From NCBI GenBank assembly GCA_035236585.1, contig CP141136.1, positions 54,949,136-55,013,135 on the forward strand: a stretch of DNA of 64,000 nucleotides, read 5' to 3'. This document shows, in pieces, positions 1 through 12,952 of the stretch. Origin of the DNA: Warburgia ugandensis. Lineage: Eukaryota; Streptophyta; Magnoliopsida; Canellales; Canellaceae. Each line of letters starts with the position of its first letter. Position 1 is the stretch's first letter. The notes under the pieces were generated by a model. That model searched no databases and had not been told where the DNA came from. It saw only the letters and a list, made by a program, of their open reading frames with translations. Both the position numbers and the translations under genes were made by a program.

Positions 1-1159
1 AAGTGAGCATGATTTGGAATGTTCAGTATTGGTTGGATCTCCCAAATAGTGTTATGAGCATGGGTTTAAGCCAAGGGTTTAAAATATGTATTGTTTGGAT
101 CAGCACATTGATTTTCATCAGTGATTTAGGATTGGGCATGAACTTGTAAACATAGGTTAAATCCCCATCATAAAACTCATGTATTATGGGTCCTTGCATG
201 AACTCTTTAGATTAATAATTTAATATGTGCAAGTGCACATCCAATAGATGAATCTACAAATGGGCATTCAGATTTAAACAAAAAATACATATGCATGGTT
301 CAAACCTGAGATAATCATGCATTCTTAAGGAGTGTGGATGTGGGATGTATATATTGGCAGCTTTTGTTGTTGGATGCATATACAGGACACAAATTATGCA
401 ATAAACTCAATAATAAAAGTTGAGCTGCTAGATGTCCATGCACACAACATACTAGTGAGATAAGTATCAACAAATTGATCATGACTTATGAGTCTGCTAT
501 GTTATAGATTTATAATTTGTATATGCAATGGTTCATGACTAGAAATCATATGGAACATTAGCGAATGAAATTTAAGGTGAATCAAGATCAAGAGCATGCT
601 TACTACAAATGTAGAATTCATGAAAAGACCTAAGAGTGCACATGCTTCAATAGTGAATGAGATCCCAATAAGATCAAACATTTTAAAATTTTGAACATGT
701 TATATCAAAATCAAATAATTTCAAAATTGATCTAACCTCGAATTACCCATGCCCCTACCTCTTAGAAGCAAAATAATCTTCTACAATCTTCTTTTCCAAA
801 AATGCAGGGAGTGGATAATCCATAGTGCAGCTTCCTCCTCTTCCTCCTCCTCCTTTTCTTTGCCTTTCATGTATTCTTTCCTTCCCCCTTAAGCTAATTT
901 TATTTGACTCTCCTCTATCCTTTCCTATCTTTAGATATACCTTTCCTTCCTATCCTATCCCATCCCAGATTCTAATCTTTTACGTATCCACATCCTTTCC
1001 TAACTACCTAGAATTCTCTAGATTCATTGCACTTGGACATTCCTTAGCTTTGGTTAGGGAACTTCTCCAAAAAGATTGTCTTTGGAGACTTGAACTCTAG
1101 ACCTAAAGTATTCATATCCACTCTATTACCAATTAAGCTAACTTGTTTTTGTTGTCAAT
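1..1159. other. Non-coding, no gene seen
   Basis: No coding similarity was recognised in either strand. The only compositional feature is a pyrimidine-rich stretch at about 823-990, with many CTTCC, CTCC and TCCTTTCC words; short open frames here come from that bias. The segment directly follows, on the minus strand, the truncated end of the LINE fragment at 1160-1735. Confidence 0.5.
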
Positions 1160-1735
1160 CCCATGCAAAATAAATATTTATATCATAAAAATAAAGTTGT
1201 TACAAAAGCAAAACAAAGGATAGTCTCCCCCATCTCATTTCGTCCTCCTATACCATTCCCTCCATGTATCCTATCTTATCATTCCTCTTCTTTTCCTACA
1301 TGGCCATTTAAGTTTGCTCCTATAACTATCCACTCAGTGTTGGGAATTTCTTGCATGACTCCCTCCATATCTATCCAAAATTGTTTGTTGGTTATATTTT
1401 CTAACCCTACTTGTGGTGCATATGCACTTATAATATTTATGATATGCTCTCCTAGAACAAGTTTTGTTATTATAGTTATGTTACTGATTTTTTTAACATC
1501 CGCAACTTTGTCCTTTAATTCTTTATCCACTATTATTCCTATGCCATTTTTGTTATTATCCTTTCCTACATACCAGAGTTTATACCCATTGATTTCTCTT
1601 GTTTTAGCCCCTTTCCAATTGGTTTCTTAGATATAAGTGATGTTAACTCTACTACGTTTCATCGTATATTCTAATTCCAGACTCTTACTTATCAATGTCG
1701 CTATATTTCATGTGGTGTTATGAATCTTATGCTCT
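1160..1735 (-). pseudogene. LINE endonuclease (APE-type) fragment, broken
   Basis: Read on the minus strand, this is the N-terminal endonuclease domain of a plant LINE ORF2, often annotated as craniofacial development protein 2-like. Family landmarks in order are a WNIATL-type start near 1710, an ETNW block after an in-frame stop, a YVGKDNN-NGIGIIVDKELKDKV stretch near 1530, IISAYAPQVG near 1420, and GANLNGHVG near 1300. A GGNGIGGRNE-like tail runs to about 1165. The open part is 83 codons (1279-1530). The family normally has GGDLNGH, and here the catalytic Asp codon reads AAC (Asn). Stops also interrupt the frame, so it is dead. No reverse transcriptase follows; the copy is cut near 1160. 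In intact elements this domain nicks target DNA for target-primed reverse transcription. Confidence 0.85.
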
Positions 1736-1790
1736 TGAGATAGCCTATTTATTTACTCACTTCTTGAACTCCATGGCATGACCCCATGCC

Positions 1791-1960
1791 CACTTTTCAC
1801 TGCACCTAGGTTCTGATGTAGCGTGCCATTTCTGAGGGGATGCTCTAGCAATCCGATGTATCATGGCACTTTTGGGGGAATGCCCTAGCAACCCTTGCCA
1901 CTTTTCACTACACCAAGGATTCGATGCAATGCGTCACTTATGTGGAATGCCCTAACCTAA
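1791..1960 (-). repeat. Three ~40-bp degenerate repeats upstream of the LINE endonuclease
   Basis: Three diverged copies of a unit containing GATGTAGCG-like, TGCC/GTCAC and GGGGATGCCCTAGCAA-like words lie at about 1813-1850, 1852-1890 and 1919-1955. Copies of CACTTTTCACT(G/A)CACC sit before the first and third units. They directly precede the endonuclease remnant on the minus strand, so they are probably part of the leader of the same LINE. Their role is unknown. Confidence 0.5.
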
Positions 1961-3951
1961 GGGAATTTTAGTTTTCAATTCATGTCATGTTAGGGTTGCC
2001 ATATTTTAAAGAAGCTGGAGATTATTTCCATTATCTTCTCTTCTTACTTACAAACTAATATACAAATGCATATTAATTTGTAAGTAGAAAATAAATAACA
2101 AATCAAAATCATCGTCAACTTCTTCCTTGTTGGTTGGCACCTAATGCAAGACCTTCCTTTTTCATCTGGGCTTGGGACTGGCATTAGCGGAGTTTCCTAT
2201 AGAAAAAAGGGATAAATTATATGAAATTGGCTTGGCATGCTATAATGCAAAGTAGGCCAACTATGGATATGGTTATGCCAAGTTAGCTCAATTTTTAATA
2301 AATAAAGACAAGGCTGCCTGGTACTACAAATAACAATCCGTAGTTCAATAAGATCTTTAATTAAGTGGGGCAAGTACCTTTACTTATGATGACAAACCCT
2401 AATTCATTATCTAAACTGTCGATGTTGTATGTGGATTTTTTTTACCTTAACTATTGTTAGCATTGAGTTATCTTCACAAATTTTGCATTATCATTCCATT
2501 ATTAGCATTAATTGAAAACAATAAGAAGTTCATGTGAAGAACATAAAAAGTGGACATAAATGTATATTCATGTACTATCTTTCTTCATTAGAGCCATAGT
2601 GTTTTTAGGATTTTGATTCAACAAAATACACTCTATCTTGGAGTAATCCAAGCCCTTCTCTAGTTCCACCACCCTCCCTCCTTCTCTCATACTTTATAAA
2701 GACTCTTAGGGCATGCAAAATAAGTATTATGTGAGTGATAGGAACAAGAAGCAAATAACTAATGATGTGAGGTGGTAAGAGGGACCATTAATGATTTATT
2801 TGTGGTTTGTTTTATATTTCTTCATTAATCTTCAATACCTCTATAAGAGGAGTGCAAGGGTCTATCTGGTCTTCATATAGTTTAGACCTACTCCTCACCT
2901 TAAATCAAAATGTTAATGCTCTCTGTTCATTCTTAACTTATTAATCATCAGAAAAAATGTCATAGAATAAGTAGAGACTAGTCCAATGGGTCGAGTGGGT
3001 GTAGCCTTTTTGGTTCCTTCCCACTTGGTAACCGAGCCAAAACTTTGATCTCTAGAGGTATCATGTTAAGATCCAACATAGTGAAAGCAATGCTATAAGC
3101 AATTGAGGACATTAAATGCTAAGGACGAGCTCTAGAATAGCAAAAACTCAGAGTTAATGAAGCTAGCTATCAAAGCTACCAACCGTCGGTTAGATAATTC
3201 TTAGTTAGTATATTGAAAATAGCTAGTGCACTTTTAGTTGAACAATTCATTAATTAGTTAATTATGTCAATTGTCAATTAGTTGTACTTCTGCCAGTTAG
3301 TTTTCAATGGTTGTATTTACATTGGAGGAAGATCTAAGTATGTATGTACTACCAAGTAATAGTTAGAAGTATTGTTGGACTAGTATTTAAAGAATTACGT
3401 GTAGTGATTAGATCTACATATTAATGGTTAGATCAAATTTTAGATATTTAATAAAAAATTTATTTATCCCTCTTAACTCAGATCATAATTAATATGAAAT
3501 TCATATCCTTAGATGCATAGATCTACTATCCGATCACGTTTTCAATGGTCAATTTTGTAGACTTAGGACTTTCACTTACATGTTTAGATCAAAATTTCAA
3601 CTGTTGGATGATCTTCGGTTGAACTTTTATTAACATGGTAGATTGGGTAACAAGGACTTCAAAGATGTAGATTTTTAAGTTTTATTGCCACAAGATCCAG
3701 CCACCTTGCCAAAGAAGACGACAAGAAAACGGTCGCCACTGCCAACAGTTATCTGGTGATGAACTACACAAAATTTCACAAAAGTAGCTTATGGACCTTA
3801 TAAATCTATGTTTCACCTTTGTTCTCATGAAATTTGAAGAGCTTTTGTTGCCATTTGATGTTACAAAATGAAAGAAATTTAACTAAAAATTTTCATGAGT
3901 TGGGTTGCCAAAAAATGACATTTTTTCGATCAATTTCCTTAGCAGGTTAGG
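1961..3951. other. Non-coding, unclassified
   Basis: No conserved protein, RNA gene or clear repeat boundary was seen. At about 3340-3950 the sequence is rich in ATCTAC/AGATC words and resembles in general style the AT-rich interior of the long gypsy LTRs elsewhere in the window. No alignable homology was established by eye. Confidence 0.4.
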
Positions 3952-5061
3952 TTGGATGATGAGTTTGTTTCAATTGTGACTGACCCAGTTGGTGGATTGT
4001 TGGTTGGTTGCTTCAAGCAGCAATTATTTGACCAAAGAGTGAACATGTTGATGCTACACATAACACCAAACAGAGAGGCTTCAAAGGTCACACATACTTA
4101 TCAAGTCAAGGTACAATTTGAAAGACATCTAGATATTTCGTCAATTGATTAACTCTTATTATAAATCCAAGTCAACAACCAAATCTTATTATAAAACTAA
4201 TTCAACTATGTTTTGGTCAAAAGTTAGAACTAAGGCATATAAAGAATATTGAAGCCTCATATTTACATTTGGTTATACCCAAGAAACCTCTAACCAAGGG
4301 TCTTTTCTTTGCTTTGCCTATACGAGTTCAATTCAAATGAATGTAATTAACATATAATTTATTAGTGTTGAAGGAATGTACTCACGACCACTAATATATT
4401 AACTATAAGTATAAAAATTCCTTTCTCCTAGGGGAAATTCGTCCTCATGTTACCTTTGTATAATTGTTTTTTTCTACCGTGCATGATGATAAATTTGAAA
4501 GAGACAATAATAGTGCGGTGGGAATATTTTGATTCAATCTTAGCAAAGTGTTATACACATTAGCAAAGCATTTGTCAAGCATAATACATACTTTCTAAAT
4601 TTTTGGTGATAGTCCCATTCCATCTAAACACCAAGAGTTAGGTATCCCAAAATATTGGATTTAAAGCATCCAATATACCTTGTAAGGGTAGCTTGGGATA
4701 GTAATAAGGTTTTTACTATAGAGAATCACCATCTTCTCTATAAGGACCTTGCAGGGATATCTCTTAAGGAGTTATGGACTAGACTATCTTTGTTTGACAT
4801 GTCACAAGGATACTATTTAGCAAATATATGTGTTTTCAAAGGATTGCAAAGTCATCAGAGTCCTACTACCACAAGCTAATAATCCCTCTAAGTTTTAAAA
4901 TAAGCACTCATGAATACATTGATGCCAAAATGTATGAATGCATAAGGCACTCCTTAGATATCCCTCCATGGAATAATTGCCACTATACCTTGCATGGTTC
5001 ACATCCATTTAATCTACATCCATTCCATTCAATCACATATCCTAAAAAAGAAAAATGCTAA
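3952..5061 (+). other. Two or three short unidentified ORFs
   Basis: Open frames of 66 codons (3952-4152) and 74 codons (4655-4879), plus an overlapping 77-codon frame (4828-5061), lie on the plus strand. The first encodes DPVGGLLVG and later TPNREASKVTHTY; the second encodes HPIYLVRVAWDSNKVF and LAGISLKELWTRLSLFD. Their composition is more protein-like than the low-complexity frames elsewhere. They could be exons of a captured or decayed gene, or chance frames. I do not recognise the family. There is no in-frame continuity between them, and no convincing splice pair was identified. Confidence 0.2.
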
Positions 5062-6772
5062 CAATAAAAAAGAGATTCTAGTGGAACAAAACATCCAAAG
5101 AGCCAACACTAAGAGTGGTTAACAAAATTTTCAAAAGTTTATTATTAATCTATAAAAGAAAACTCCCTAGCTAAGTCACCAAATTTTTAGTAACCACTTA
5201 ATTAGCTCTCTACAAAATGTTGCATGTGGGGCTTTGTAGAATTGATATTGACTAATTCAAAGATTGTGGTTAAGAAGTGAAGATGTAGGCTAAGGATATA
5301 TAATCAATGTCTAAGCACCTTTTGTAGGTGACAATCCTTAGCCATTGTATTGCAAATAAGACTTGAATCACCACTTGTGGAAAAGGTCATAAGATCTTAA
5401 CCCATCTTGGACTTTATAGGCAAAATTTTTGGATTTTAATCTTTCTAGGGGAAGTTGTCAAGAACCCTATAGAAATATTAAGTTTCAGAAATTTTAGAAA
5501 CTAATTATTTCTGGAAAACCTTATGTATTGTGCTGCACTAATTCTTCCCTAGGGGACTTGCAAAGTGAAAATATTAGTTAGGTATGAAAAGGACAAACAT
5601 GTGATAAATTGAAAGAAAAGTAACATAAAAATAATTGAGATAGAAGTGAACTAAACAAAAGTAAAATCTAATCAAAATTAAAAAATGACAAACTAAACCT
5701 AAGCTAAATCAAATTCAACTAGAACAACTAAGTAAAACTAAACTAAACTAGAACTAATAGAAAATGAACCAACTAAACAACAACTAAACTAAAAGAAAGT
5801 AATTACCTCAAAGGTTACAATTTTCCCTTAGATAAAATCCCAGCTTTTCCCAAGCTCCTAGGAACCGCTTTCAAAGCTTGAAATACTCATTTAGCTAATT
5901 ACAAACTCAAAAGTTAACCACTTGTGAGTAGTTTAGTAAGTATTTAATCATTGAGAATTGCATTTTTAACTACTTCACTCTTGTGTCTCTCTTTTTTTTT
6001 TCCCCTCTTTTTATTAGTATCAGGTACTTTCCTTATTTAATCCTAGGAATTAGGATGTTTAGTTTTTCTGGTTGATGTATGACTAAATTTCCTAGGCAGG
6101 AAAGGACACAGGTATATGGAATTATTTTATTGATGTTAGCTAGATGATGGAGCTATAGCAAAGATCTACCAATAGCACAACATCAAGTTGTTGCAAAAAG
6201 GGAGAAATCATGCTTGTTTGCAATTGATATGCTAGTATACGAGGTTTTTTGAAGTGTTTTGATATCTTTCAAATATCCTCATTGGTCAATAGTACTTAAA
6301 GCTTGATCATAATTGAGCAACTGATTTAAAAAAGTTAAATAAATTGGCCATCAGTTGATTGGTCATGAGCAAATTTGGACATCTACAAGAAGTAGCCACC
6401 ATTGGATTACACTCCAATGATGATGTTAAGCCATTGTATCTTGGAGGCATTCATCTAGGCAATCACATAGTAGAATGCAAGGAAAAAATTTATCTTAAGG
6501 ACACTACAGGGCTCTTCATTGTCTTCAATTCAATAAGTTCTCTCTTATCTTCTTACTATGACTATTCAAATATATTTATATTGTTTTAGTTGCTATTAAT
6601 TTTGTAACAGATAGAAGGTCTTGTGTCTATTTAGTAGATCTAGTTGTTGGTACCTATGCCATCTGGTTAAGATTTAATTTGATGAATGACTTAGATTATT
6701 GAAAAGTACTAAAACACAATAGTAAGTGAGGAGAGAGATAATGCCTCATCACACATAAAAAACACTCAATAT
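5062..6772. other. A-rich non-coding stretch
   Basis: From about 5590 to 5800 the plus strand is dominated by AACTAAACTAA-type words. The same style occurs in the minus-oriented interior of the R1 repeats (for example 11080-11540 and 13080-13400), which suggests an old relative in the same orientation. A 76-codon frame at 6359-6589 has no recognisable family. No gene is called. Confidence 0.35.
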
Positions 6773-6785
6773 ATATATATATATA

Positions 6786-6867
<82 letters not shown>

Positions 6868-6884
6868 TATATATATAAGGAGTT
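6773..6884. repeat. Compound (AT)n-(TG)n-(TA)n microsatellite
   Basis: An AT tract is followed by about 37 uninterrupted TG units (6792-6866) and a short TA tract. Confidence 0.97.
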
Positions 6885-7667
6885 GTAGGTATAAAGTGCA
6901 TGTGACATTTGATTGAATATACCCCTATATAGCAATTATGAATATGAAGTTGTCATACAATGGAAGAGTTGGACTATGTTTACTATAAATGAAGCCACTT
7001 AAAAATAATCTAAAACAAAAAGTTGCATAAGAAAACATTAGATACAAGGGCTCTCAAGATAAGAGGCTTAGTTAAATCATGTTTGTAGAGAAGATAGAAA
7101 ATGAAAAATAATAAAAAACTTTTAAAAGATAGATCAACAAAACCTAATTCCTAGAGAAAGAATAGAAGAAGTATAAAAGATTTTGTAAAAAATAGAAAAT
7201 AAATCTCTTTCATTTTAAAAATATTTGTATGAAAATATTAGATAATAAATCCATATCCAAACTTCTATAGATAGAGTACAAAATGATACAAAAGTCTCAT
7301 TTACTTACGTGTAGAAAATATTAACAGGAACAAAATATAAAATAAAATTTTGAAATATATTTGTTAAAACATTTATATCTAGATATATGAGTATTAATTT
7401 TAATTGCACATATTGAACCTCACTTGTAATCTAGTTGAAAAATCTTTTAGAAAAATATTAATTAGGCATTAGAAAACTTTTCATTTTTCTTAAGGTAAAA
7501 TCATCAAATCCTAATCTCTAAGTGTTTCTGGGTCCCATCCAACATTGTAGGCATAAAATAAAAAGATCCAAAACTCTAAATTATTATGAGTGCAAAAGAA
7601 AATTCCCGTATTATTAGGATAAAAATAAACGAATCCTAATTTTAGGTGCTTATTGGACTCATGATAT
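6885..7667. other. AT-rich flank of G1
   Basis: No coding or RNA feature was recognised. The last five bases (7663-7667, GATAT) are the candidate left target-site duplication of the gypsy element that starts at 7668. Confidence 0.45.
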
Positions 7668-8397
7668 TGAGACGACCCAAATAGTGGAAAAATATTTTTT
7701 CTTTAAAATTCATTTTGAAATATCCCAAGTGTCATTTGTCAACAAAAACTCACCCAGCCAAGAAATAGCTAGATGGCTTTTGCTCCTCTCACCTCTGACA
7801 ACCCAATGGTGGTACCGTATCTTTAATTTGGCATTGTCTTCCCCCTGGCATTGCAAACTCGATGGTTTCCAAGGGTTTTAGACCAATGGAATGACAAAAT
7901 ATGAGAGAGATAAATAGATAGATAGATTAGAGAAGGGGGGTTTTGAGGGGGGGGTGGGGCATCATCAAGCAGTTGCCTCGAGTGGCATCGGCAAAGAACC
8001 AGGAGCAATTAAGAGTTGGGGAACAGGAGAGAAAAGGGAGAAAAGGGAGAAGGGGGAAAAGATAAGTTTGTCAGGTTAGGTTAGGGGGTCATTATAAAAT
8101 TGACCCCTCTAATTTGGGTATTTTTAGTTTTTAAATTGTACTAATGGGGCCCCACTTATAAAATTACCAAAATGCCCCTATTTACAATCTTCAAACTTCT
8201 TCATCTAAACTCCAATTTCAACATTATCATTGGATTCTATGTTTTGAGTACAATCCCAATATTGAGGTTTGGAAACTTGATTTTCTTTTTATAGAAATTA
8301 CATTTTCTAGAATTCAAAAATTGAAAATTCTATGTTTCCATTTCATCTAAAATTTCAAAATTACAAGAAATGGAGTTTAGAGATTTGGATCATTACA
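7668..8397 (-). mobile_element. 3' LTR of gypsy element G1 (Tekay-like), internally deleted
   Basis: On the minus strand the LTR starts TGTAATGATCC at 8397 and ends at 7668 in a GGGTCGTCTCA-type terminus. It directly abuts the integrase end of G1, with a TTGGGGTAATAA-like polypurine stretch at 8398-8410, which marks it as the 3' LTR. It shares extended similarity with 37594-38472, including CAACCCAATGGTGGTACCG, AAGGGTT and AATGGCCCCTC-like blocks. It shares CCCAAGTGTCATTT with the LTRs at 45807 and 59851. At 730 bp it is far shorter than its relatives (2.5-3 kb), so most of the LTR interior appears deleted just after 7760. Confidence 0.8.
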
Positions 8398-9293
8398 TTA
8401 TTACCCCAACAATGAATTTCATCCTTGAAATTCATCAAATCCCTACTCAATAAAGAGTTCAAGATATTAGTCTCCCATTTCTAATTCTAGTTCCTAGGTT
8501 TCCTTTGCAATAGAATCATTCAACCATAAAACCTTAATCAAAGTAAGCTCTTTATTTTGTAACTTCTTGACCTTAATATCTAAAATGCAATATGGTCTTG
8601 TCTCCAAAGTCAAGTATAGCTGCAACTTGTTTGGTACTTGCTTAAGCACATGTGTGATATCTAGTACATACTTTTGCAACATAGATAGGTGAAAAACATT
8701 ATGGACTTCTAATAATTATGATGGCAAGACTAGTTTAGATGCAGTCAAACCAATCTTATACTAAATCTTGAATGGAATGATAAACAAGGACTTAATTTTC
8801 CCTTCAATCCAAATCCCATAACACTCTTAGTTGGAGAAATCTTAAAGAATACATGGCCTACAACTTCAAATTTGAAATGCTTCATCATTTATCAGCGTAA
8901 CTTTTCTGTCGACTTTGAGCTATAAGAAGTCATTTTCAAATGAGTTTCACCTTGTTGGTAGACTATTCTACTAGCTCAAATTGTATAATTCTATTTTTCG
9001 CTCACTTCATTCCAACATACTGTTGAACGACAAGGTTTCCCATAAAGCACCTTATACGGATCCATACCGATGCTTGAATAGAAACTATTATTATATACAA
9101 ACTCAACCAACAGTAGACTCTCATCCCAAATTTCCTTCTAGTCAATTGTATGTGCTCTCAACATGTCTTCCAAAGTCTTAATCATCTATTTAGATTGATC
9201 ATTTGTCTAAGGATGGAAAGCGGTATCATAGTTTAATGAATATCCCAAAGACTTCTGTAATGGTTTCCATAAGTGTGAGATGAAATGACTATT
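8398..9293 (-). pseudogene. G1 integrase C-terminus and chromodomain remnant
   Basis: Minus-strand translation gives the C-terminal half of a Tekay/Del-type integrase. In order it shows SHLWKPLQ, FHP-TN-QSK, TLEDMLRAH, WDESLLLVEFVYNNS, SIGMDPYKVLYGKPCRS, GHVFFKISPTKSVM, VHNVFHLSMLQKYVLD and a chromodomain-like ILDIKVKKLQNKE/IKVLW. The tail is FDEFQG-like, just before the LTR. Chromodomains steer such integrases to heterochromatin. Several stops and at least one frameshift (near 8760) make it non-functional. The reading is cut at 9293 by R1 copy D and resumes at 17012. Confidence 0.9.
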
Positions 9294-12200
9294 TAGTGTA
9301 GCTTTAAAATTATTCGTAACAACACAAATCAATGTAGTAATTATAAACAAGTAAGGTTTATCCCAAGAGAAATATCATGATTTTGTATCTTGGTTGAATC
9401 TTGCTCAAACCACTTATCCTAGCCAAGGAGATATTGAATTTGATCTAAACTAGAAATGTAAATAACATGGAAATAGAAACATGCTTGGAATTAAAAACTA
9501 CAACTAAGGAAACCTCCTAAAAATAACACTTTCTAAAAACAAAATTTGGGAACTAACTAAAACTAATCTAACGTGCTCCCAACTTAAGCAAAAATAAACT
9601 AAACTAATCAACCAAAGCATGCAAAACTAACCCAAAAGTGTTCTCATGAACATATGCAAAGTGCACATAAAACATGATAACTTATTGAATTGAAATTCAT
9701 ATGAGAATGGTGTAGATATTACAAAAATATAAAAATAAAAGTGTGCCCTCTCCAAATTCCAATCCAACATCCACTATTCAATACATAGCATGAGTGTGGA
9801 TTGAAGAGGGAACCAAAGGAAAAGAGAGTGAAAAAATGACAAGGAAAGCAATATATCAGCAAGGAAAGATAAACAACAAAAAAAGCTAGGAAATAAAGAA
9901 CTTTAAGGAACTAAGAGCTGATTCAAAGGCTCCTATCTCTTGACTGTCATTACAAGAGATTAGTGTCCATTGGATATAAGGATCTTAATCACAAAATTAA
10001 AAGCAATCAACAAGGGAAATTAAGTTAAAATAAAAAATAAAAAATGCATGGAACAAAGAAGTAATGCTAAGCAAGAAGTGCTGAAAAGAAGCATGAAAAC
10101 CAACCTAAATTTAGAAAACCTATGGAGAAGGCATGAAAGAACTTTAATGGAGTAATGGAAAGCTAGATATAGGTGTAGAAAGCTAGTCTCCAAGGAGGGA
10201 GGTGTGATTCTCCCTTTATATAGAATGATGAGATGGTGGCTGGTATTTATAGTTGAATTCCCTTCTTAAAAAGATAAGATTTGATTAGACTAGAAAAGGA
10301 ATTATAGGTAGGCCTCTAAGAAAGTAGGTGGAAAGTAGGACAAGGTGAACTTTCTAAAAATGGAATTAGAAAGGAGGGAGGTGTCACTTTTCATGAGGTG
10401 GCGTCCCCACCTTGCTTAAGATGTAATATATGTGGGAAATTGGAAAGAGAGAGAGAGAAAAGAGGGGGAAAGAGAGAAAATATGGGAAATTTGACTTAGT
10501 TTCTCCATTGATTAGTCCACCTATGCATGTATATCTTACCACATACTAATCTCCATCAAACTCTAATTATCTCTTGAAAATCACACTTTAAGCATAGCAT
10601 GATTGCCTAAAATCTCCTCCAATAATGTGACTCAATGTGGCATGGCTCCTGTGTGACTTGGTGGCTCACTTTGATGGCTTGAGTGGCTAAATCCTTCAAC
10701 TTCAAGGCTTCAATGGCTTGGCTTACATAGGTTTCTTTGATAACTTAGGAAACTTTCATATATGGCTCCAATTCTCATGCAAAGGTGGTGGAATTGCATG
10801 GCTTTTTACACGAGACCATTTTAGTCATGGTGTAGCTTTAAAATTACTTGCAAGCACATGAATCAATGTAGTATTTTCACACAAGCATGGTCAATCACAT
10901 GACGAGTCTCATAGATTTGCAATGGATTAGATTCCATTTAAATAAATTAACTTTAGCCAATGAGAAAAGTTGTGATCAAACTGGGAATTTGAAGTAATAT
11001 GAAATGGAAACATGCATGGAATTAGAAACTAGAATTTAAAGGAACTTTCTAAAAACTAAAGCTAAGCATTGAGAATGGAAACCCACCTAACTAATATGCA
11101 TTTAAATAAAGAAAACTAATGCAAAATAAGTATGAATTAATCTAGGAAACATAAACTAAGGAAACTACTAAAATGAAAACTTTTCTAATTTAATACTTTC
11201 TTAAACTAGAATTAGAAACTTTTCAAAAATAGAAGTTTACAAAACCAATTTAAGAAAATTTATAATACTAAAATAACATGAAAAAACAAGTAACTAATGA
11301 TATTTAACTAAATTTAATATAAAATTCGAAGCATGCATATGAATAGACACTACAATTAGAGAGATTTTCTAAATTTAACACTTTCTAAATCCTAATACTC
11401 CTAATGATGGAAATTTCCAAAAAATCAAAAAGAAAAATTTCTAAACCTAAACCAAGATGCAAACAATGAATAAAATACTACTAAAACTAAATTAAGAAAC
11501 TAAACCAAGCAAAAACAAAAAAGGAAAGTGACCTAGCACCATGGTTCTACGGTGCAAAAGTGACTAAAATTGATGAATCTAAAGTGAACTATCAAGAAAA
11601 ATAATTGACAGATCAAATAAACAACATGAAAATTTAAATGTTTTCTTGAAGATTCAAGGAAATAAGGTGTTTAGATGGTTGGAAACAAAGCACAAAGTTA
11701 AGGGAGAAAAAATTCTAAATTTCAACTACTTAAGAACAATAAACAAATCAAGTAATAGGAAACAATTGAAACCACAACTTTTATGCAAAGAAACAACACA
11801 GATCTAAAGTACTTTGAGGAAAGAAACATTCCATAACAAGATACCTCACAAAAATTTAGTGAATCATCTCCAAACTACACCAAAAACTAGATGCATAATA
11901 CATGTTCTATTGCTGTAAATTGCATCCAATTCTTAGGCATGAAATCCTATCTAGACAATACCAAAAATGTAATCTAATGATCATAAACTAAAGTATTCTA
12001 ATATGTAAATAAGAATCATAATTTAATTCAAGAGAAAAAAAGCTAAGTGGGTGAACTAATTAAGGAAAAACTTCCCAAAAATTACAAAAAAATAGGGCAC
12101 AAAATGTGAAATTTAAGTGGAAAAATCAAGAATTTAAGCTAGATATTTTCTTAGATGTCAATACTAAAGAATAAATAACTTGAATTTTGATTGAATAATA

Positions 12201-12952
12201 AAGAAAAACTATAGAATTTAAGCAAGAAAGGAAAGGCTTGAGGGTTGGAAAGATAGAATGGACTTTAAGGAACAAAACAATGAAAAATAAAAGCAAAGAC
12301 AGTGAAAAAAAAACTACGTTACTAACCTGAACTGGAGAGAAAATAAGTAAGATAATAACAAGAAGACCAAGGAATAAAATTATCTAAGAAATCCCAAAGT
12401 CTAGTAGCAAATAACACCAAAGGAGACCTTGATTTCAAGGCGTCTCACCCAACTCTACTTGAAAGTTTCCTATGAACCATGGGGGTATATATATAGATGA
12501 GTGGGTTCTTAACTTAGGAAAGGGTGAATCCTTGAGGAATGTGGCTATAGGGTTAGGGTATTGAATGAGGAAGGTTAGAAGGAAATTTAGGTAGGAAGGA
12601 TGTCATAAAGATGCCATAAGAGAGAGAAATAAATATGAATTGGCTTGTTTCCAAAGCAGAAAGGGGGAGAGGTGTCCTTCTCCATGGAGGTAAAGTGGCC
12701 CTCCAACCTCTTGATTGAATGTGAGATGAGAGGAGGAGACAGGGAATGCAAAGTGGTCAAAATTTCTAAGTAAGATCTAAGGTTTGGATTGTTTTGAATT
12801 AACTTAGCCTTCCATCTTAGGAAACCACATAACTTTAAGCACTTCAACAAGAGGGAGACACCACTTTTTAAAGAGGTGCCTCCTTCCTTATTGTAAATTT
12901 TGTGTGACCCTATGATGGAGGGTGGATTAAGGGGGAGAAATGGATTAAAAAT

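Noticed and set aside
1163-1630. 155-codon plus-strand frame
   Set aside because: It is an antisense shadow of the LINE endonuclease remnant on the minus strand.
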